Source of the DNA: Embleya sp042956465
GTDB lineage: Bacteria; Actinomycetota; Actinomycetes; Streptomycetales; Streptomycetaceae
NCBI RefSeq assembly: GCF_042956465.1
Contig: NZ_JBIBGL010000001.1
Coordinates: forward strand, 1 to 64,000
DNA length: 64,000 bases
Direction: 5' to 3'
Shown: in pieces, positions 8,645-16,946 of the stretch
How positions within the stretch are numbered: the stretch's first letter is position 1
How the letters are laid out: every line of letters starts with the position of its first letter
Position numbers and translations under genes: made by a program
The notes under the pieces: model-generated
The model's input: the letters and a program-made list of their open reading frames with translations, nothing else
Databases searched by the model: none
Told to the model about the DNA's origin: nothing

Positions 8645-9289
8645 TCAGGTATGTCGCTCCGGCTGCGGGTCGCGGGCCCGGCGTCGGGCCCGATACAGCG
8701 CCACATTGGTGCGCGAGGTGCACCGATCCGAGCAGTGCCGGCGGGAGCGATTTGTGGACAGGTCCAGGAAGACGTTCCGGCACGGCGGCGCCTGGCACAC
8801 GCCCAGCCGGTCGATGCCGTGTGCGGTCAGCTGGACGGCCAGGCCCATGCCGGCTATCGCCGCGAAGCCCTCCGCCGCGCCCACCGCGTCGCCCGCCAGA
8901 TGCAGATGCCACGGGCTCGCGTCGTGGCCGGTCAGCCGCGGGTGCACGGGGAATTCGGCGAGCAGGCCGTTGAGGGTGGCGACGGCGTCCCCCTCGCGGC
9001 CCGCCGCGGCGTCCGTGAAGACCGCCCGCAGGCGGGTGCGCACCGAGCGCAGCCGGGTCACGTCGGCATCCGTCACCCGGGGCGGGATGCGCCGAACGGG
9101 TGCGATCAGCGCCAGCACGTCCTCGGGTGAGCGCAACTGGTCCTCGCCGCGCGCCGGTTGCTCGGTGTTGACCAGGTGGACCGCGTGCTCGGCGTAGGAG
9201 GAGAGATCCAACGACTGCCCTTCGGTCGCGCGTGCCGGCCCGACCTCGGGCGGGATGCTTTCCGGATGCCTTCGCGCCCGTTTCTGCAC
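8645..9289 (-). CDS. CGNR zinc-finger domain protein (ABATE domain)
   Basis: This 214-residue protein has an N-terminal ABATE-type domain (SLDLSSYAEHAVHLVNTE to LHLAGDAVGAAEGFAA) and a C-terminal CGNR-type zinc finger. The four metal cysteines are C165, C170, C186 and C190, followed by a basic segment (YRARRRARD) that could contact nucleic acid. The family is common in Streptomyces, predicted to be transcriptional regulators, and not functionally defined. The start is a GTG; conserved sequence begins only at about residue 27, so a later start cannot be excluded. The gene is monocistronic and divergent from the malic enzyme gene. Confidence 0.85.
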   Translation of the reverse strand: MQKRARRHPESIPPEVGPARATEGQSLDLSSYAEHAVHLVNTEQPARGEDQLRSPEDVLALIAPVRRIPPRVTDADVTRLRSVRTRLRAVFTDAAAGREGDAVATLNGLLAEFPVHPRLTGHDASPWHLHLAGDAVGAAEGFAAIAGMGLAVQLTAHGIDRLGVCQAPPCRNVFLDLSTNRSRRHCSDRCTSRTNVALYRARRRARDPQPERHT

Positions 9290-9584
9290 GGGTCCGAGGC
9301 GCCGGATGTGGCGGCGGTTACTGTCAGCCTACTGCGCGTGGCGCTAGCGTCTGGGCCAGTTGCGAGAAGGGGTCTGACGCGCCATCACAAAAAGGTGGTA
9401 ATCGGTTCATCGCCCCGGCGAACCCCCATTCGGGGGGTGTGCCAAAATCGGCGTCACGGGTGACCCCCGTAACCTCAGCCGGATCATGTGCGCTGCACGA
9501 AGCGCCGATGTCGCTGAGGCATGCAGCCTGCGATCGCGCTTCGAGAGCTGCACTTCTACTGACAATGTCGACAAAGGGGTCACT

Positions 9585-10778
9585 GTGGCAGCGGAGATCA
9601 TCCCGACGGACAGCACGGCGACGGACGAACTCGATCCGGTCTTCGCCCTGCACCGGGGCGGGAAAATGGAAGTTCGCTCGACCGTCCCGGTGCGCAATCG
9701 GGACGACCTGTCCCTCGCCTACACGCCCGGCGTGGCCCGGGTGTGCACGGCCATCGCCGAGAACCCGGAACTCGTCCACGACTACACGTGGGTGTCCAAC
9801 ACGGTCGCGGTGATCACCGACGGGACCGCCGTGCTCGGCCTGGGCGACATCGGGCCCGCCGCGTCCCTGCCGGTGATGGAGGGCAAGGCGATCCTGTTCA
9901 AGGAGTTCGCCGGCATCGACGCCGTGCCGCTCGCGCTCTCCTGCACCGACGTGGACGAGCTGGTGGACACCATCGCCCGGCTCGCGCCCTCCTTCGGCGG
10001 CATCAACCTGGAGGACATCAGCGCCCCGCGCTGCTTCGAGGTGGAGCGCCGGCTCCAGGAGCGGCTGGACATCCCGGTCTTCCACGACGACCAGCACGGC
10101 ACCGCGATCGTCGCGCTGGCCGCGCTGCGCAACGCGGCGACGGTGACCGGTCGTCGGCTCGCCGACCTGCGCGCGGTCATCTCCGGCGCGGGCGCGGCCG
10201 GCATCGCGATCGCCAAGATCCTGATCGAGGCGGGCATCGGCGACCTGTGCGTCGTGGACAGCCGGGGCATCGTGCACGAGGGTCGGGACGACCTCACGCC
10301 GATCAAGCGGATGATCGCCGAGCTGACCAACCGGGCCAAGCTCAAGGGCGGCATCGAAGAGGCCATGAAGGGCGCCGACGTCTTCCTCGGGGTGTCCGCG
10401 GGCAAGGTGCCCGAGGAGGTCGTGGCGACCATGGCGCCCGAGGCGATCATCTTCGCGATGGCCAACCCGAACCCGGAGATCGACCCGGATCTCGCGCACA
10501 AGTACGCGGCCGTGGTGGCCACCGGGCGCAGCGACTATCCGAACCAGATCAACAACGTGCTCGCCTTCCCGGGCGTGTTCGCCGGTGCCCTGTCGGTGCG
10601 CGCCAAGCGCATCACCGAGGGGATGAAGGTGGCTGCCGCCGAGGCGCTGGCCGCGGTCGTCGCCGACGAACTCTCGCCGGACAAGGTGATCCCCTCGCCG
10701 TTCGACGAGCGGGTGGCGCCGGCGGTGACCAAGGCCGTGGCCGAGGCCGCGCGCCGGGACGGCGTCGCACGCATCTGA
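9585..10778 (+). CDS. NAD(P)-dependent malic enzyme
   Basis: Malic enzyme oxidatively decarboxylates L-malate to pyruvate and makes NADH or NADPH in the cytosol. The 397-residue size is that of the short prokaryotic form without a phosphotransacetylase domain. Motifs include YTPGVARVC (tyrosine general acid), the lysine of VMEGKAILFK, the metal ligands in GGINLEDISAPRCFEVE and VFHDDQHGTAIV, and the dinucleotide loop ISGAGAAGIAIA. The GTG at 9585 has AAGGGG six bases upstream; upstream in-frame codons read through without conserved residues. The gene ends before a perfect 18-bp hairpin. A similar gene lies at this place in S. coelicolor. Confidence 0.95.
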   Translation: MAAEIIPTDSTATDELDPVFALHRGGKMEVRSTVPVRNRDDLSLAYTPGVARVCTAIAENPELVHDYTWVSNTVAVITDGTAVLGLGDIGPAASLPVMEGKAILFKEFAGIDAVPLALSCTDVDELVDTIARLAPSFGGINLEDISAPRCFEVERRLQERLDIPVFHDDQHGTAIVALAALRNAATVTGRRLADLRAVISGAGAAGIAIAKILIEAGIGDLCVVDSRGIVHEGRDDLTPIKRMIAELTNRAKLKGGIEEAMKGADVFLGVSAGKVPEEVVATMAPEAIIFAMANPNPEIDPDLAHKYAAVVATGRSDYPNQINNVLAFPGVFAGALSVRAKRITEGMKVAAAEALAAVVADELSPDKVIPSPFDERVAPAVTKAVAEAARRDGVARI

Positions 10779-10860
10779 GCCGCGGCCCGTGGATCGGCGA
10801 TCATCCGACGGCTCCTCGCCGACCGTTCGACGATCGATGCGTATCCACGGCGACCCGTGG

Positions 10861-10898
10861 ACGTGTGCGGCGCGCCCGTTCGGGCGCGCCGCACACGT
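10861..10898. terminator. Perfect 18-bp hairpin downstream of malic enzyme
   Basis: ACGTGTGCGGCGCGCCCG pairs perfectly with its complement across a two-base loop (TT). It lies 82 bases after the malic enzyme stop and 52 bases before the next start, so it probably isolates the two transcripts. Confidence 0.85.
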
Positions 10899-10950
10899 CG
10901 TCACCGGCGCCCTGCCCGGCCGCGTTCGGCACGGCGCTAGGGTTCCTTCC

Positions 10951-11913
10951 ATGTTTGCCGTCACCGCCGTGAGCATCGATGCCCAGGACCCGCTGACCGG
11001 CCTCCGCCTGGGGGAACGCCCCGAGCCCGGGCACGACGGCGGCCTGCCGCCGGGCTGGACGACCGTGACCGTCAAGGCCGCGTCGCTCAACCACCACGAC
11101 CTGTGGACCCTCAAGGGCGTGGGCATCACCCAGGAACGCCTGCCGATGATCCTGGGCTGCGATGCGGCTGGGATCGACGAGGACGGCAACGAGGTCGTCG
11201 TGCACTCGGTGATCGGCGGCCTGGGCACCGACGAGCCCCGGTCGATCCTGACCGAACGCTACGACGGCACGTTCGCCGAGAAGGTCGCGGTACCGCGCTG
11301 GAACCTGCTGCCCAAGCCCGCCGAGCTGTCCTTCGAGCAGGCCTGCTGCCTGCCCACCGCCTGGCTGACCGCCTACCGGATGTTGTTCACCAACTCCGGC
11401 GTGCGCCCGGGCGGCACGGTGCTGGTGCAGGGCGCCGGCGGCGGGGTGGCCACCGCGCTGGTGGTGCTCGGCAAGGCGGCCGGATACCGGATGTGGGTGA
11501 CCAGTCGGGACGAGGCCAAGGGCGCCCGCGCGATCGAACTCGGCGCCGACGCGGTCTTCGCCTCCGGCGCGCGACTGCCCGAGCGGGTGGACGCGGTGAT
11601 GGAGACCGTCGGCGCCGCGACCTGGTCGCACTCGGTCAAGAGCCTCAAGCCCGGCGGCACCGTGGTGATCTCCGGCGCCACCTCGGGCGACCGTCCCAAG
11701 GCTGCCGAACTGACCCGGATCTTCTTCCAGGAACTGCGTGTGGTCGGCTCCACGATGGGCGACAAGGACGAGCTCGCCGGTCTCCTGCGGCTGTGCGCGA
11801 ACGGCGGGGTGCGGCCGGTGATCGACACCGTGCTGCCGCTGACCGAGGCGCGCGAGGGCTTCCGCCGGTTGGCCGAGGGCGACCTGTTCGGCAAGATCGT
11901 CCTCACCGCCTGA
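10951..11913 (+). CDS. Zinc-type alcohol dehydrogenase-like (MDR) oxidoreductase
   Basis: This 320-residue medium-chain dehydrogenase/reductase has a GroES-like N-terminal domain with LNHHDLWTLKGV and GCDAAGID, and a Rossmann domain with VLVQGAGGGVATALVVLGKA at about 150-170. The structural-zinc cysteine cluster of classical alcohol dehydrogenases is missing, so it is closer to quinone oxidoreductase-like or zinc-independent members that use NADPH. The ATG start gives a standard N-terminus. Homologues sit downstream of malic enzyme in Streptomyces. The substrate is not predictable. Confidence 0.85.
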   Translation: MFAVTAVSIDAQDPLTGLRLGERPEPGHDGGLPPGWTTVTVKAASLNHHDLWTLKGVGITQERLPMILGCDAAGIDEDGNEVVVHSVIGGLGTDEPRSILTERYDGTFAEKVAVPRWNLLPKPAELSFEQACCLPTAWLTAYRMLFTNSGVRPGGTVLVQGAGGGVATALVVLGKAAGYRMWVTSRDEAKGARAIELGADAVFASGARLPERVDAVMETVGAATWSHSVKSLKPGGTVVISGATSGDRPKAAELTRIFFQELRVVGSTMGDKDELAGLLRLCANGGVRPVIDTVLPLTEAREGFRRLAEGDLFGKIVLTA

Positions 11914-11964
11914 TCGCCACACGTCGGTCCGGCATCGCCCGGGTCGTCTCGGAAGGACCGCCGG

Positions 11965-13554
11965 ATGCCGTTGTCCCGTCGCCGCGTACTCGCCCTCGGG
12001 GCCGGTACGGGCGTGGTCGTGGCCTCCGCCGGCCTGCTCACCGCGTGCTCCGGCAACGGACTGCGCACCGGCGGCACGCTCGCCGTGGGGCTGCCGCGCC
12101 TGCCGGACGTGCTCAACCCCGTGCACTCCACGGCCGAGCCGGTGCGGTGGATCGCGGATCCCGTGGTCGAGGCGCTGTACACCTACCGGGACGACACCAC
12201 GATCGGGCCGGTGCTGGCCGGGGCCGATCCGCAGATCGCGCCGGACGGGCTGAGCTGGACGATCCGGCTGCGCGCGGGAGTGCGCTTCCACGGTGGGGAC
12301 CCGTTCACCGCGGAGCACGTGGTGGACTGCCTGCGCCGGGTCGGCGATCCGGCGACGGCCGGCGACTGGGCGCCGTGGCTGGCGGGTCGGCTCGGCACGA
12401 TCGAGGCGCCGGACGCGCAGACGGTACGGATCGGGCTGCCCAGGCCGTTCGGCGCGTTGCGGGCCGTCCTGGCCTGCCTGCCGATCCCGCATCGGGCGAC
12501 GCTGGGTGATCCGCGGGCCCTGGTCGGGACCGGGCCGTTCCGGCTCGCGAGGGCGGACGGGGGAACGGTCGTGCTGCGGCGCGATCCGGACCATCGGGGC
12601 AAGGCCGTGCCGCTGGAGGGCATCGAGTTCCGTGCCGTCGCGGACGGGCCGGCCGAGCTGAAGGCGCACCGGGTGGCGGTGTACCCGCGGCCCACGCCCG
12701 ACCAGGTGCGCCGGTTGCGCAAGGGCGACGACACGTACGTGCAGACCGCGAGCGGGCCCGCGGACCTGGTGGTGCTGCCGAACCTGCGCCGGCCGCCGTT
12801 CGACAACGTCGCGGTGCGGCGGGCGCTGGCGTACGGGATGGACCGGACCCGGGTATCGCAGGACGTGTACCGGGGCGACGCGGTGATCGGGCAGGGGCCG
12901 CTGGGGCCGGGCAACGAGGGGTGGGACCCGGAGTACACCCCGTACGGTCGGGGGGTTTCGCCGACCACGTCCCCCAAGCCGAGCCCGAGTGCGACCGCGG
13001 GGCCGACGGTGGAGCCGGAGCGGGTGACCGCGATGTTCGGCGAGGCGCCGGTGCCTGCCGGTGTGCGGTTCACGCTGCTTGCGGTGGCCGGGGACGCCGG
13101 GGAAGTGCGGGATGTGGCACGGGTGTTGGCCGAGGGGTGGAATCGGGTCGGGTTCACCGTCACGGTCGAGAACGTGGACCCGGCGACATGGGCGGCGCGG
13201 CGCCGGACCGGGGACTTCGACGTGGCGCTCGTCGATCTGCGCGGGTCGGCGTATGCGGTCGGGCGGACCGGGCTCGCGGTGTTGTCTCCGGCGGTGTCGA
13301 CGAGCGCGGACAACACGGGATACGCGAATCCGGAGCTGGATCGGCTGGTCGAGCAGGTTCGGGGGACGGCGGATACGGCTCGGCGGGCGACGCTCACGCG
13401 GGTGGCGGGGGAGATTGTCGCTCGCGATGCGGTGGTGTTGCCGCCGGTGTATCCGAAGTCGGCGGTGGGGCGGAGTGGGCGGGTCGAGTCGGTGTCGACG
13501 CGGCAGCTTGGGCTTGGGCGCCTGGGGTTGGCGGAGCTGCACCTTCGGGGTTAG
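11965..13554 (+). CDS. ABC-type peptide/solute-binding lipoprotein (family 5)
   Basis: This 529-residue lipoprotein is an SBP_bac_5-type extracellular solute-binding protein, the class that delivers peptides, nickel or opines to an ABC permease. The N-terminus has a twin-arginine-like SRRRVLALG motif followed by the lipobox LLTAC, with C28 as the lipidation site. Family segments include GLSWTIRLRAGVRFHGGDPFTAEHVV and FDNVAVRRALAYGMDR. A Pro/Ser/Thr-rich insert at about residues 331-350 (SPTTSPKPSPSATAGPT) splits the fold and is unusual. No permease or ATPase gene accompanies it. It is followed by a repetitive stretch rather than by another gene on the same strand. Confidence 0.88.
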   Translation: MPLSRRRVLALGAGTGVVVASAGLLTACSGNGLRTGGTLAVGLPRLPDVLNPVHSTAEPVRWIADPVVEALYTYRDDTTIGPVLAGADPQIAPDGLSWTIRLRAGVRFHGGDPFTAEHVVDCLRRVGDPATAGDWAPWLAGRLGTIEAPDAQTVRIGLPRPFGALRAVLACLPIPHRATLGDPRALVGTGPFRLARADGGTVVLRRDPDHRGKAVPLEGIEFRAVADGPAELKAHRVAVYPRPTPDQVRRLRKGDDTYVQTASGPADLVVLPNLRRPPFDNVAVRRALAYGMDRTRVSQDVYRGDAVIGQGPLGPGNEGWDPEYTPYGRGVSPTTSPKPSPSATAGPTVEPERVTAMFGEAPVPAGVRFTLLAVAGDAGEVRDVARVLAEGWNRVGFTVTVENVDPATWAARRRTGDFDVALVDLRGSAYAVGRTGLAVLSPAVSTSADNTGYANPELDRLVEQVRGTADTARRATLTRVAGEIVARDAVVLPPVYPKSAVGRSGRVESVSTRQLGLGRLGLAELHLRG

Positions 13555-13559
13555 CGGGT

Positions 13560-13782
13560 TTGGCCTCATGCGCTTGGCCGGGCTGGTTTGCCTGGCCTCA
13601 TGCGCTCGGCCGGGCTGGTTCGCCTCGAGCGCCGGCGGGGCTGATTTGGCCTCATGCGCCGGCCGGGCTACTTGGCCTCGAGCGCCGGCCGGGCTGGTTC
13701 GCCTCATGCGCCGGTGGGGCTTGGCCTCGAGCGCCGACCGGGCTGGGTGGTTTCACTGGGCGGCCGGCGCTCGAGGGGGTGG
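13560..13782. repeat. Imperfect tandem repeats between convergent genes
   Basis: About seven degenerate units of 24-31 bp carry the core GCCTC(A/G)(T/A)GCGC-cGGCCGGGCTGG. Variants alternate between CTCATGCGC and CTCGAGCGC, and the array ends with an inverted copy, GCCGGCGCTCGAGG, near 13762-13775. It fills the gap between the solute-binding gene and the convergent padR gene. The units can pair with the inverted copy, so a transcript-end role is possible. All three frames are open through it, but no frame looks like a protein. Confidence 0.75.
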
Positions 13783-13783
13783 G

Positions 13784-14611
13784 TCAGCTCGGGGGGTCTT
13801 CGGTGAAGACCTCTCGGAGGTCGTTCAGGGCTGTGACGATGATGTGGCGGGCTCGGTCGAATTGGTCGGGGGTGATGCCGGCTCGGCGGGCCAGGGGGGC
13901 TACCTCGGTGCGGACCGTGTCGAGGATGGCGTCCAGGTCGAAGGAGTCGCCGGCGCGGCCGGTTCGGTCGGTTTCCTTGGCCCAGGCGTCGGTTGCCCGG
14001 TCGCGGGCCGTGGGGGGCTCGGGGTCGGCGCCGCCGAACCGGCGCCGCAGCTCGCGCTCCAGGTCGTGCAGACCGGGCTTGCCGGCCAGGTCGACCAGGT
14101 TGTGCGCCAGGCCCTCGGCGAGGTCGGCCATCTTCTGCGAGAAGATCGGCTCCCAACCCTCGCCCGCCGGCCGCCGCTTGCCCTCGGGCTCCGGGCGCTC
14201 CCCGGTCGAGGCGCGCGGCGCCTTGCGCACCTCGCGGGCGGCACGGCCCAGTTCCTCCCGCAGGTTCTGCGCCGAGCTGCGCACCTCGTCCCGGATCTCC
14301 CGGGCCCGCTCGTAGACCGATTCCCGGATCTGCGCCTCCAACTGGGCCAATTCCTCCTGCCGCGCCGCCAGTTCGGCCCGCCCGGCGGCGGTGATCCGGT
14401 AGACCTTCCGGCCGCCCTCGACGTCGTGCTCGACCAGACCCTCCTGTTCGAGCTTGGTCAGGCGCGGGTAGACCGTGCCCGCCGAGGGGGCGTACAGGCC
14501 CAGGAAGCGGTCCTGGAGCAGCCGGATGACCTCGTAGCCGTGTCGGGGGCTCTCGTCGAGCAGCTTGAGCAGGTACAGCCGCAGGCGGCCGTGACCGAAG
14601 ACCGGGGTCAT
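13784..14611 (-). CDS. PadR-family transcriptional regulator
   Basis: This 275-residue regulator has an N-terminal PadR winged helix (LRLYLLKLLDESPRHGYEVIRLLQDR, then APSAGTVYPRLTKLEQEGLVEHDV and KVYRITAAGRAELA). A long charged coiled-coil region at about 85-125 precedes an unusually long C-terminal extension. Standard PadR proteins have 110-180 residues, so about 100 residues are extra, with a repetitive Glu/Arg composition and an EPEGKRRP-type linker. Its ATG overlaps the TGA of the upstream DUF4097 gene (ATGA), so the two are co-translated. Paired palindromes upstream of the operon suggest autorepression. PadR-DUF4097 pairs are recurrent in actinomycetes. Confidence 0.9.
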   Translation of the reverse strand: MTPVFGHGRLRLYLLKLLDESPRHGYEVIRLLQDRFLGLYAPSAGTVYPRLTKLEQEGLVEHDVEGGRKVYRITAAGRAELAARQEELAQLEAQIRESVYERAREIRDEVRSSAQNLREELGRAAREVRKAPRASTGERPEPEGKRRPAGEGWEPIFSQKMADLAEGLAHNLVDLAGKPGLHDLERELRRRFGGADPEPPTARDRATDAWAKETDRTGRAGDSFDLDAILDTVRTEVAPLARRAGITPDQFDRARHIIVTALNDLREVFTEDPPS

Positions 14612-15474
14612 GCGATCACCTTTCCCTCCGGGGCGCGACGCAGCAGCGTCACGTCGCCCGCGATCGAGTTGATCCGAAGCCGCCCCGAGCCCTCGCCCAG
14701 CTTGCCGCTCACGTGGCTGGTGCCGAATTTGGCGCTCGTGGTCAGCTCGTCGAACACCGAGTCGACCGAGCCGGTCGCGCTGCGCACGTCCACGTGCATG
14801 TCGCCCTCGTGCGGCAGCCGTACCGTCAGATCGCCGGACACGGTGCTCAGTTGCACGTGGCTGCGGCCGACCGCGTCCAGGTCCAGGGTCATCGGGCCGG
14901 ACACCGAGTTGGCCCGGACCCGGCCGCCGGTGCCTTCGATCACGGTGAGCGAGCCGGCCACGGTGACCACGCCGAGGTCGCCGGCCATCGACTCGGCGTC
15001 CACCGAGCCGTAGACGGTGTTCGCATCGACCGTGCCGGTCAGACCGACCAGGGTCACGTCGCCGCCGATGCTGCGCACGGCGGTGTCACCGTGCATGCCG
15101 GAGACGGTCGCGTGTGCGGACACCACGACGATCTCCACCGTGCAGTCCCACGGCACGGCCAGCGAGACCTCGGCGTGCCGCCGGCCGAGCGCGCGGCCGT
15201 CCGCCATGAAGGTCTTGAAGTCGGCCCGGCGTCGGGCGTTCTGGAACCAGCTCTTCAGGTGCTTGCCGGTCAGGTCCGGATAGGAGACGACCAGTTCGCC
15301 GCTCACCTCGTCGTGGGTCACCTGGAGCGGCGGCCCCTCGACGGCGTGCACCTCCAGGCGCGGCGGCCCGTCCGTGCCCACCACGTCGACCAGTCCGCCG
15401 ATCGTGCGCACGCGGAGCACGCGCACGGAGTCGAGTGTGAGGTCTCGTGGTGCGTCGATCGTCCATTGGGACAT
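14608..15474 (-). CDS. DUF4097 family beta-strand repeat protein
   Basis: This 288-residue protein has a short N-terminal region followed by repeated strand motifs of the DUF4097 beta-solenoid type: VSAHATVSGMHGDTAVRSIGGDVTLVGLTG, VTVAGSLTVIEGTGGRVRANSVSGPMTL and LSTVSGDLTVRLPHEGDMHVDVRSATGSVDS. There is no signal peptide or membrane segment, so it should be cytoplasmic. Its role is unknown; the family is often encoded with PadR regulators and membrane or envelope genes. The start at MSQWTID is 32-72 bases downstream of the palindromes. The stop overlaps the padR start by four bases. Confidence 0.88.
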   Translation of the reverse strand: MSQWTIDAPRDLTLDSVRVLRVRTIGGLVDVVGTDGPPRLEVHAVEGPPLQVTHDEVSGELVVSYPDLTGKHLKSWFQNARRRADFKTFMADGRALGRRHAEVSLAVPWDCTVEIVVVSAHATVSGMHGDTAVRSIGGDVTLVGLTGTVDANTVYGSVDAESMAGDLGVVTVAGSLTVIEGTGGRVRANSVSGPMTLDLDAVGRSHVQLSTVSGDLTVRLPHEGDMHVDVRSATGSVDSVFDELTTSAKFGTSHVSGKLGEGSGRLRINSIAGDVTLLRRAPEGKVIA

Positions 15475-15504
15475 GGACCCTCCCCTTCGGGTCGGAGTGT
15501 CGAA

Positions 15505-15518
15505 CGCGATATATCGCG
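15505..15518. promoter_or_regulatory. Putative PadR operator palindrome 1
   Basis: CGCGATATATCGCG is a perfect 14-bp palindrome in the DUF4097/padR promoter region. AT-rich palindromes like this are rare in this DNA. A second copy has its centre 27 bp away. Autoregulation by the adjacent PadR is inferred. Confidence 0.7.
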
Positions 15519-15532
15519 AAGCTCTGTCATTC

Positions 15533-15546
15533 ACGATATATCGCGT
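15533..15546. promoter_or_regulatory. Putative PadR operator palindrome 2
   Basis: ACGATATATCGCGT shares the CGATATATCG palindromic core with the first copy. The 27-bp centre-to-centre spacing is about 2.6 turns. It may also overlap the divergent promoter of the DUF4184 gene. Confidence 0.68.
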
Positions 15547-15691
15547 CTGCCGAACGTCAAGGGAACCATCGGGTCTGGTTTCGACGTTTCTCGAAGCCGA
15601 GGGACTTCGCTCATCCGCGCGTCGTGCCCGTGACGCGCGTGCGCGCGAGCGGGCACGCGGGCCGACGGCACCACCACCGGGGGCACCACGC

Positions 15692-16576
15692 ATGCCATTC
15701 ACGCTCAGCCACATCGTGGCGGTGCTGCCGCTACAGGGCGCCACCCGTACCGGCACCACGGCCGGGGACGGGGCGGGCCGGCACGGCCCGTTGATCGCGT
15801 CCGCGCTGGCCTTCGGCGCGATGGCGCCGGACGTGATCCTGTTCGTGCGCCTGGACTTCCTGCCGACGCGCGCCGACCGGCAGGCCACCCACGAACTCTG
15901 GCCGGGTGTCCTGGGCCTGAACGTCGCGCTCACCGTGCTGCTCGTGCTGGCCTTCCACCTGCTCGCGAGACCGTTGCTGGTGCTGCTCCCGGACCGGATC
16001 CGCGGCGCGCTGGAGGAGCCACTGCGACCACGCCTGCCGGGCCGGCTGTACGCGGCCGCGCGGGCCGGCCGGCCGTTCCTGCGGGAGAGCGTCTCGGTCT
16101 GCGTCTGGTTCGTGGTCTCGGCCGTCCTGGGCGGCCTCACGCACATCGGCTGGGACGCCTGGACGCACCACGACGACCCGGGCGTCGCCCACGTACTGCC
16201 CGAGCTGCGCCGGGAGTTCTTCGGCCTGCGGCCGGGCTATGTGCTGCTCCAACACGTCAGCACCGTGGTCGGGCTGACCGTGGGCGCGGTGTGGACGTGG
16301 CGCTGGACAGGCCGGCTGCCGGTGCGGCCGATCACCGGCCTGCGGATGCCCGTCGCGGGGCGCTGGGCGGTGCTGGGCGCGCTGGTGCTGGTCGGCGCGC
16401 TCGGCGCGGCCCGGGCGCTGCTTCCGTTCCCGGACGGGCGAGTGCCGGCCTTCGAGGTGCTCGGCTTCGACGCGGCGACCGGATTCGGCCGCGGCCTGGC
16501 GGTCGGGCTGGTGCTGTACGGCCTCTGCTGGGCTCTGTGGCACACCCGCACACTGCGACGCTCCGGCGACGCCTGA
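15692..16576 (+). CDS. DUF4184 family integral membrane protein
   Basis: This 294-residue protein starts MPFTLSHIVAVLPL, the typical DUF4184 opening, where the histidine is part of a metal-hydrolase-like pattern. Further conserved polar residues lie in GAMAPDVILF and GGLTHIGWDAWTHHD. It has about six hydrophobic segments (near 35-55, 75-100, 135-155, 195-215, 235-255 and 270-290). The H/D pattern resembles YdjM-type membrane metal-dependent hydrolases, but the activity is unknown. The gene is divergent from the DUF4097/padR operon and shares the palindrome-containing region with it. Confidence 0.85.
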   Translation: MPFTLSHIVAVLPLQGATRTGTTAGDGAGRHGPLIASALAFGAMAPDVILFVRLDFLPTRADRQATHELWPGVLGLNVALTVLLVLAFHLLARPLLVLLPDRIRGALEEPLRPRLPGRLYAAARAGRPFLRESVSVCVWFVVSAVLGGLTHIGWDAWTHHDDPGVAHVLPELRREFFGLRPGYVLLQHVSTVVGLTVGAVWTWRWTGRLPVRPITGLRMPVAGRWAVLGALVLVGALGAARALLPFPDGRVPAFEVLGFDAATGFGRGLAVGLVLYGLCWALWHTRTLRRSGDA

Positions 16577-16613
16577 ACCGCGCCCGGCCCCGCCGCACGG
16601 GCCCGGGAGAGCC

Positions 16614-16638
16614 GCGCGGGCCGGGGGTCGGCCCGCGC
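16614..16638. terminator. Hairpin between DUF4184 and DUF6104 genes
   Basis: GCGCGGGCCG pairs with CGGCCCGCGC across a five-base loop between the two convergent genes. Confidence 0.7.
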
Positions 16639-16648
16639 CCGGGATCGG

Positions 16649-16831
16649 CTATTCGTCGTCCTCGTCGTCGTCCAGCCGGGCGAGCCAGGTCGCGAGCCGT
16701 TCGACCGGGGTCTCGAACTCGGGGTTCAGGTCCACGAACGTGCGCAGCTGTTCGGCGAGCCAGGCCAGGGACACCTCCTCCTCGCCGCGTCGCTTCTCCA
16801 GCTCCTCGATGCCACGGTCCGTGAAATACAT
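16649..16831 (-). CDS. DUF6104 family small acidic protein
   Basis: This 60-residue protein starts MYFTDRGIEELEKRRGEEEVSL and ends in a run of Asp/Glu (LARLDDDEDDE). Both ends and the length are those of the DUF6104 family, which in Streptomyces typically lies next to kgd as it does here. An upstream in-frame ATG would add 23 unconserved residues and is rejected. The function is unknown. The highly acidic tail suggests an interaction role, but nothing more can be said. Confidence 0.85.
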   Translation of the reverse strand: MYFTDRGIEELEKRRGEEEVSLAWLAEQLRTFVDLNPEFETPVERLATWLARLDDDEDDE

Positions 16832-16880
16832 GCTCTCCGACTCCGGTGTGTGTGAGGGTGCGCGGCACCCGGGTGCACGC

Positions 16881-16923
16881 GACTCCGCCCCGGCGCGCAT
16901 CGTACGCGGGCCGGGGCGGAGTC
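16881..16923. terminator. Terminator hairpin downstream of kgd
   Basis: GACTCCGCCCCGGC pairs perfectly with GCCGGGGCGGAGTC, with partial extra pairing in the loop. It lies just after the kgd stop on the minus strand. Confidence 0.8.
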
Positions 16924-16946
16924 GGTGGTTCGGCGAAAGCCGTGGA

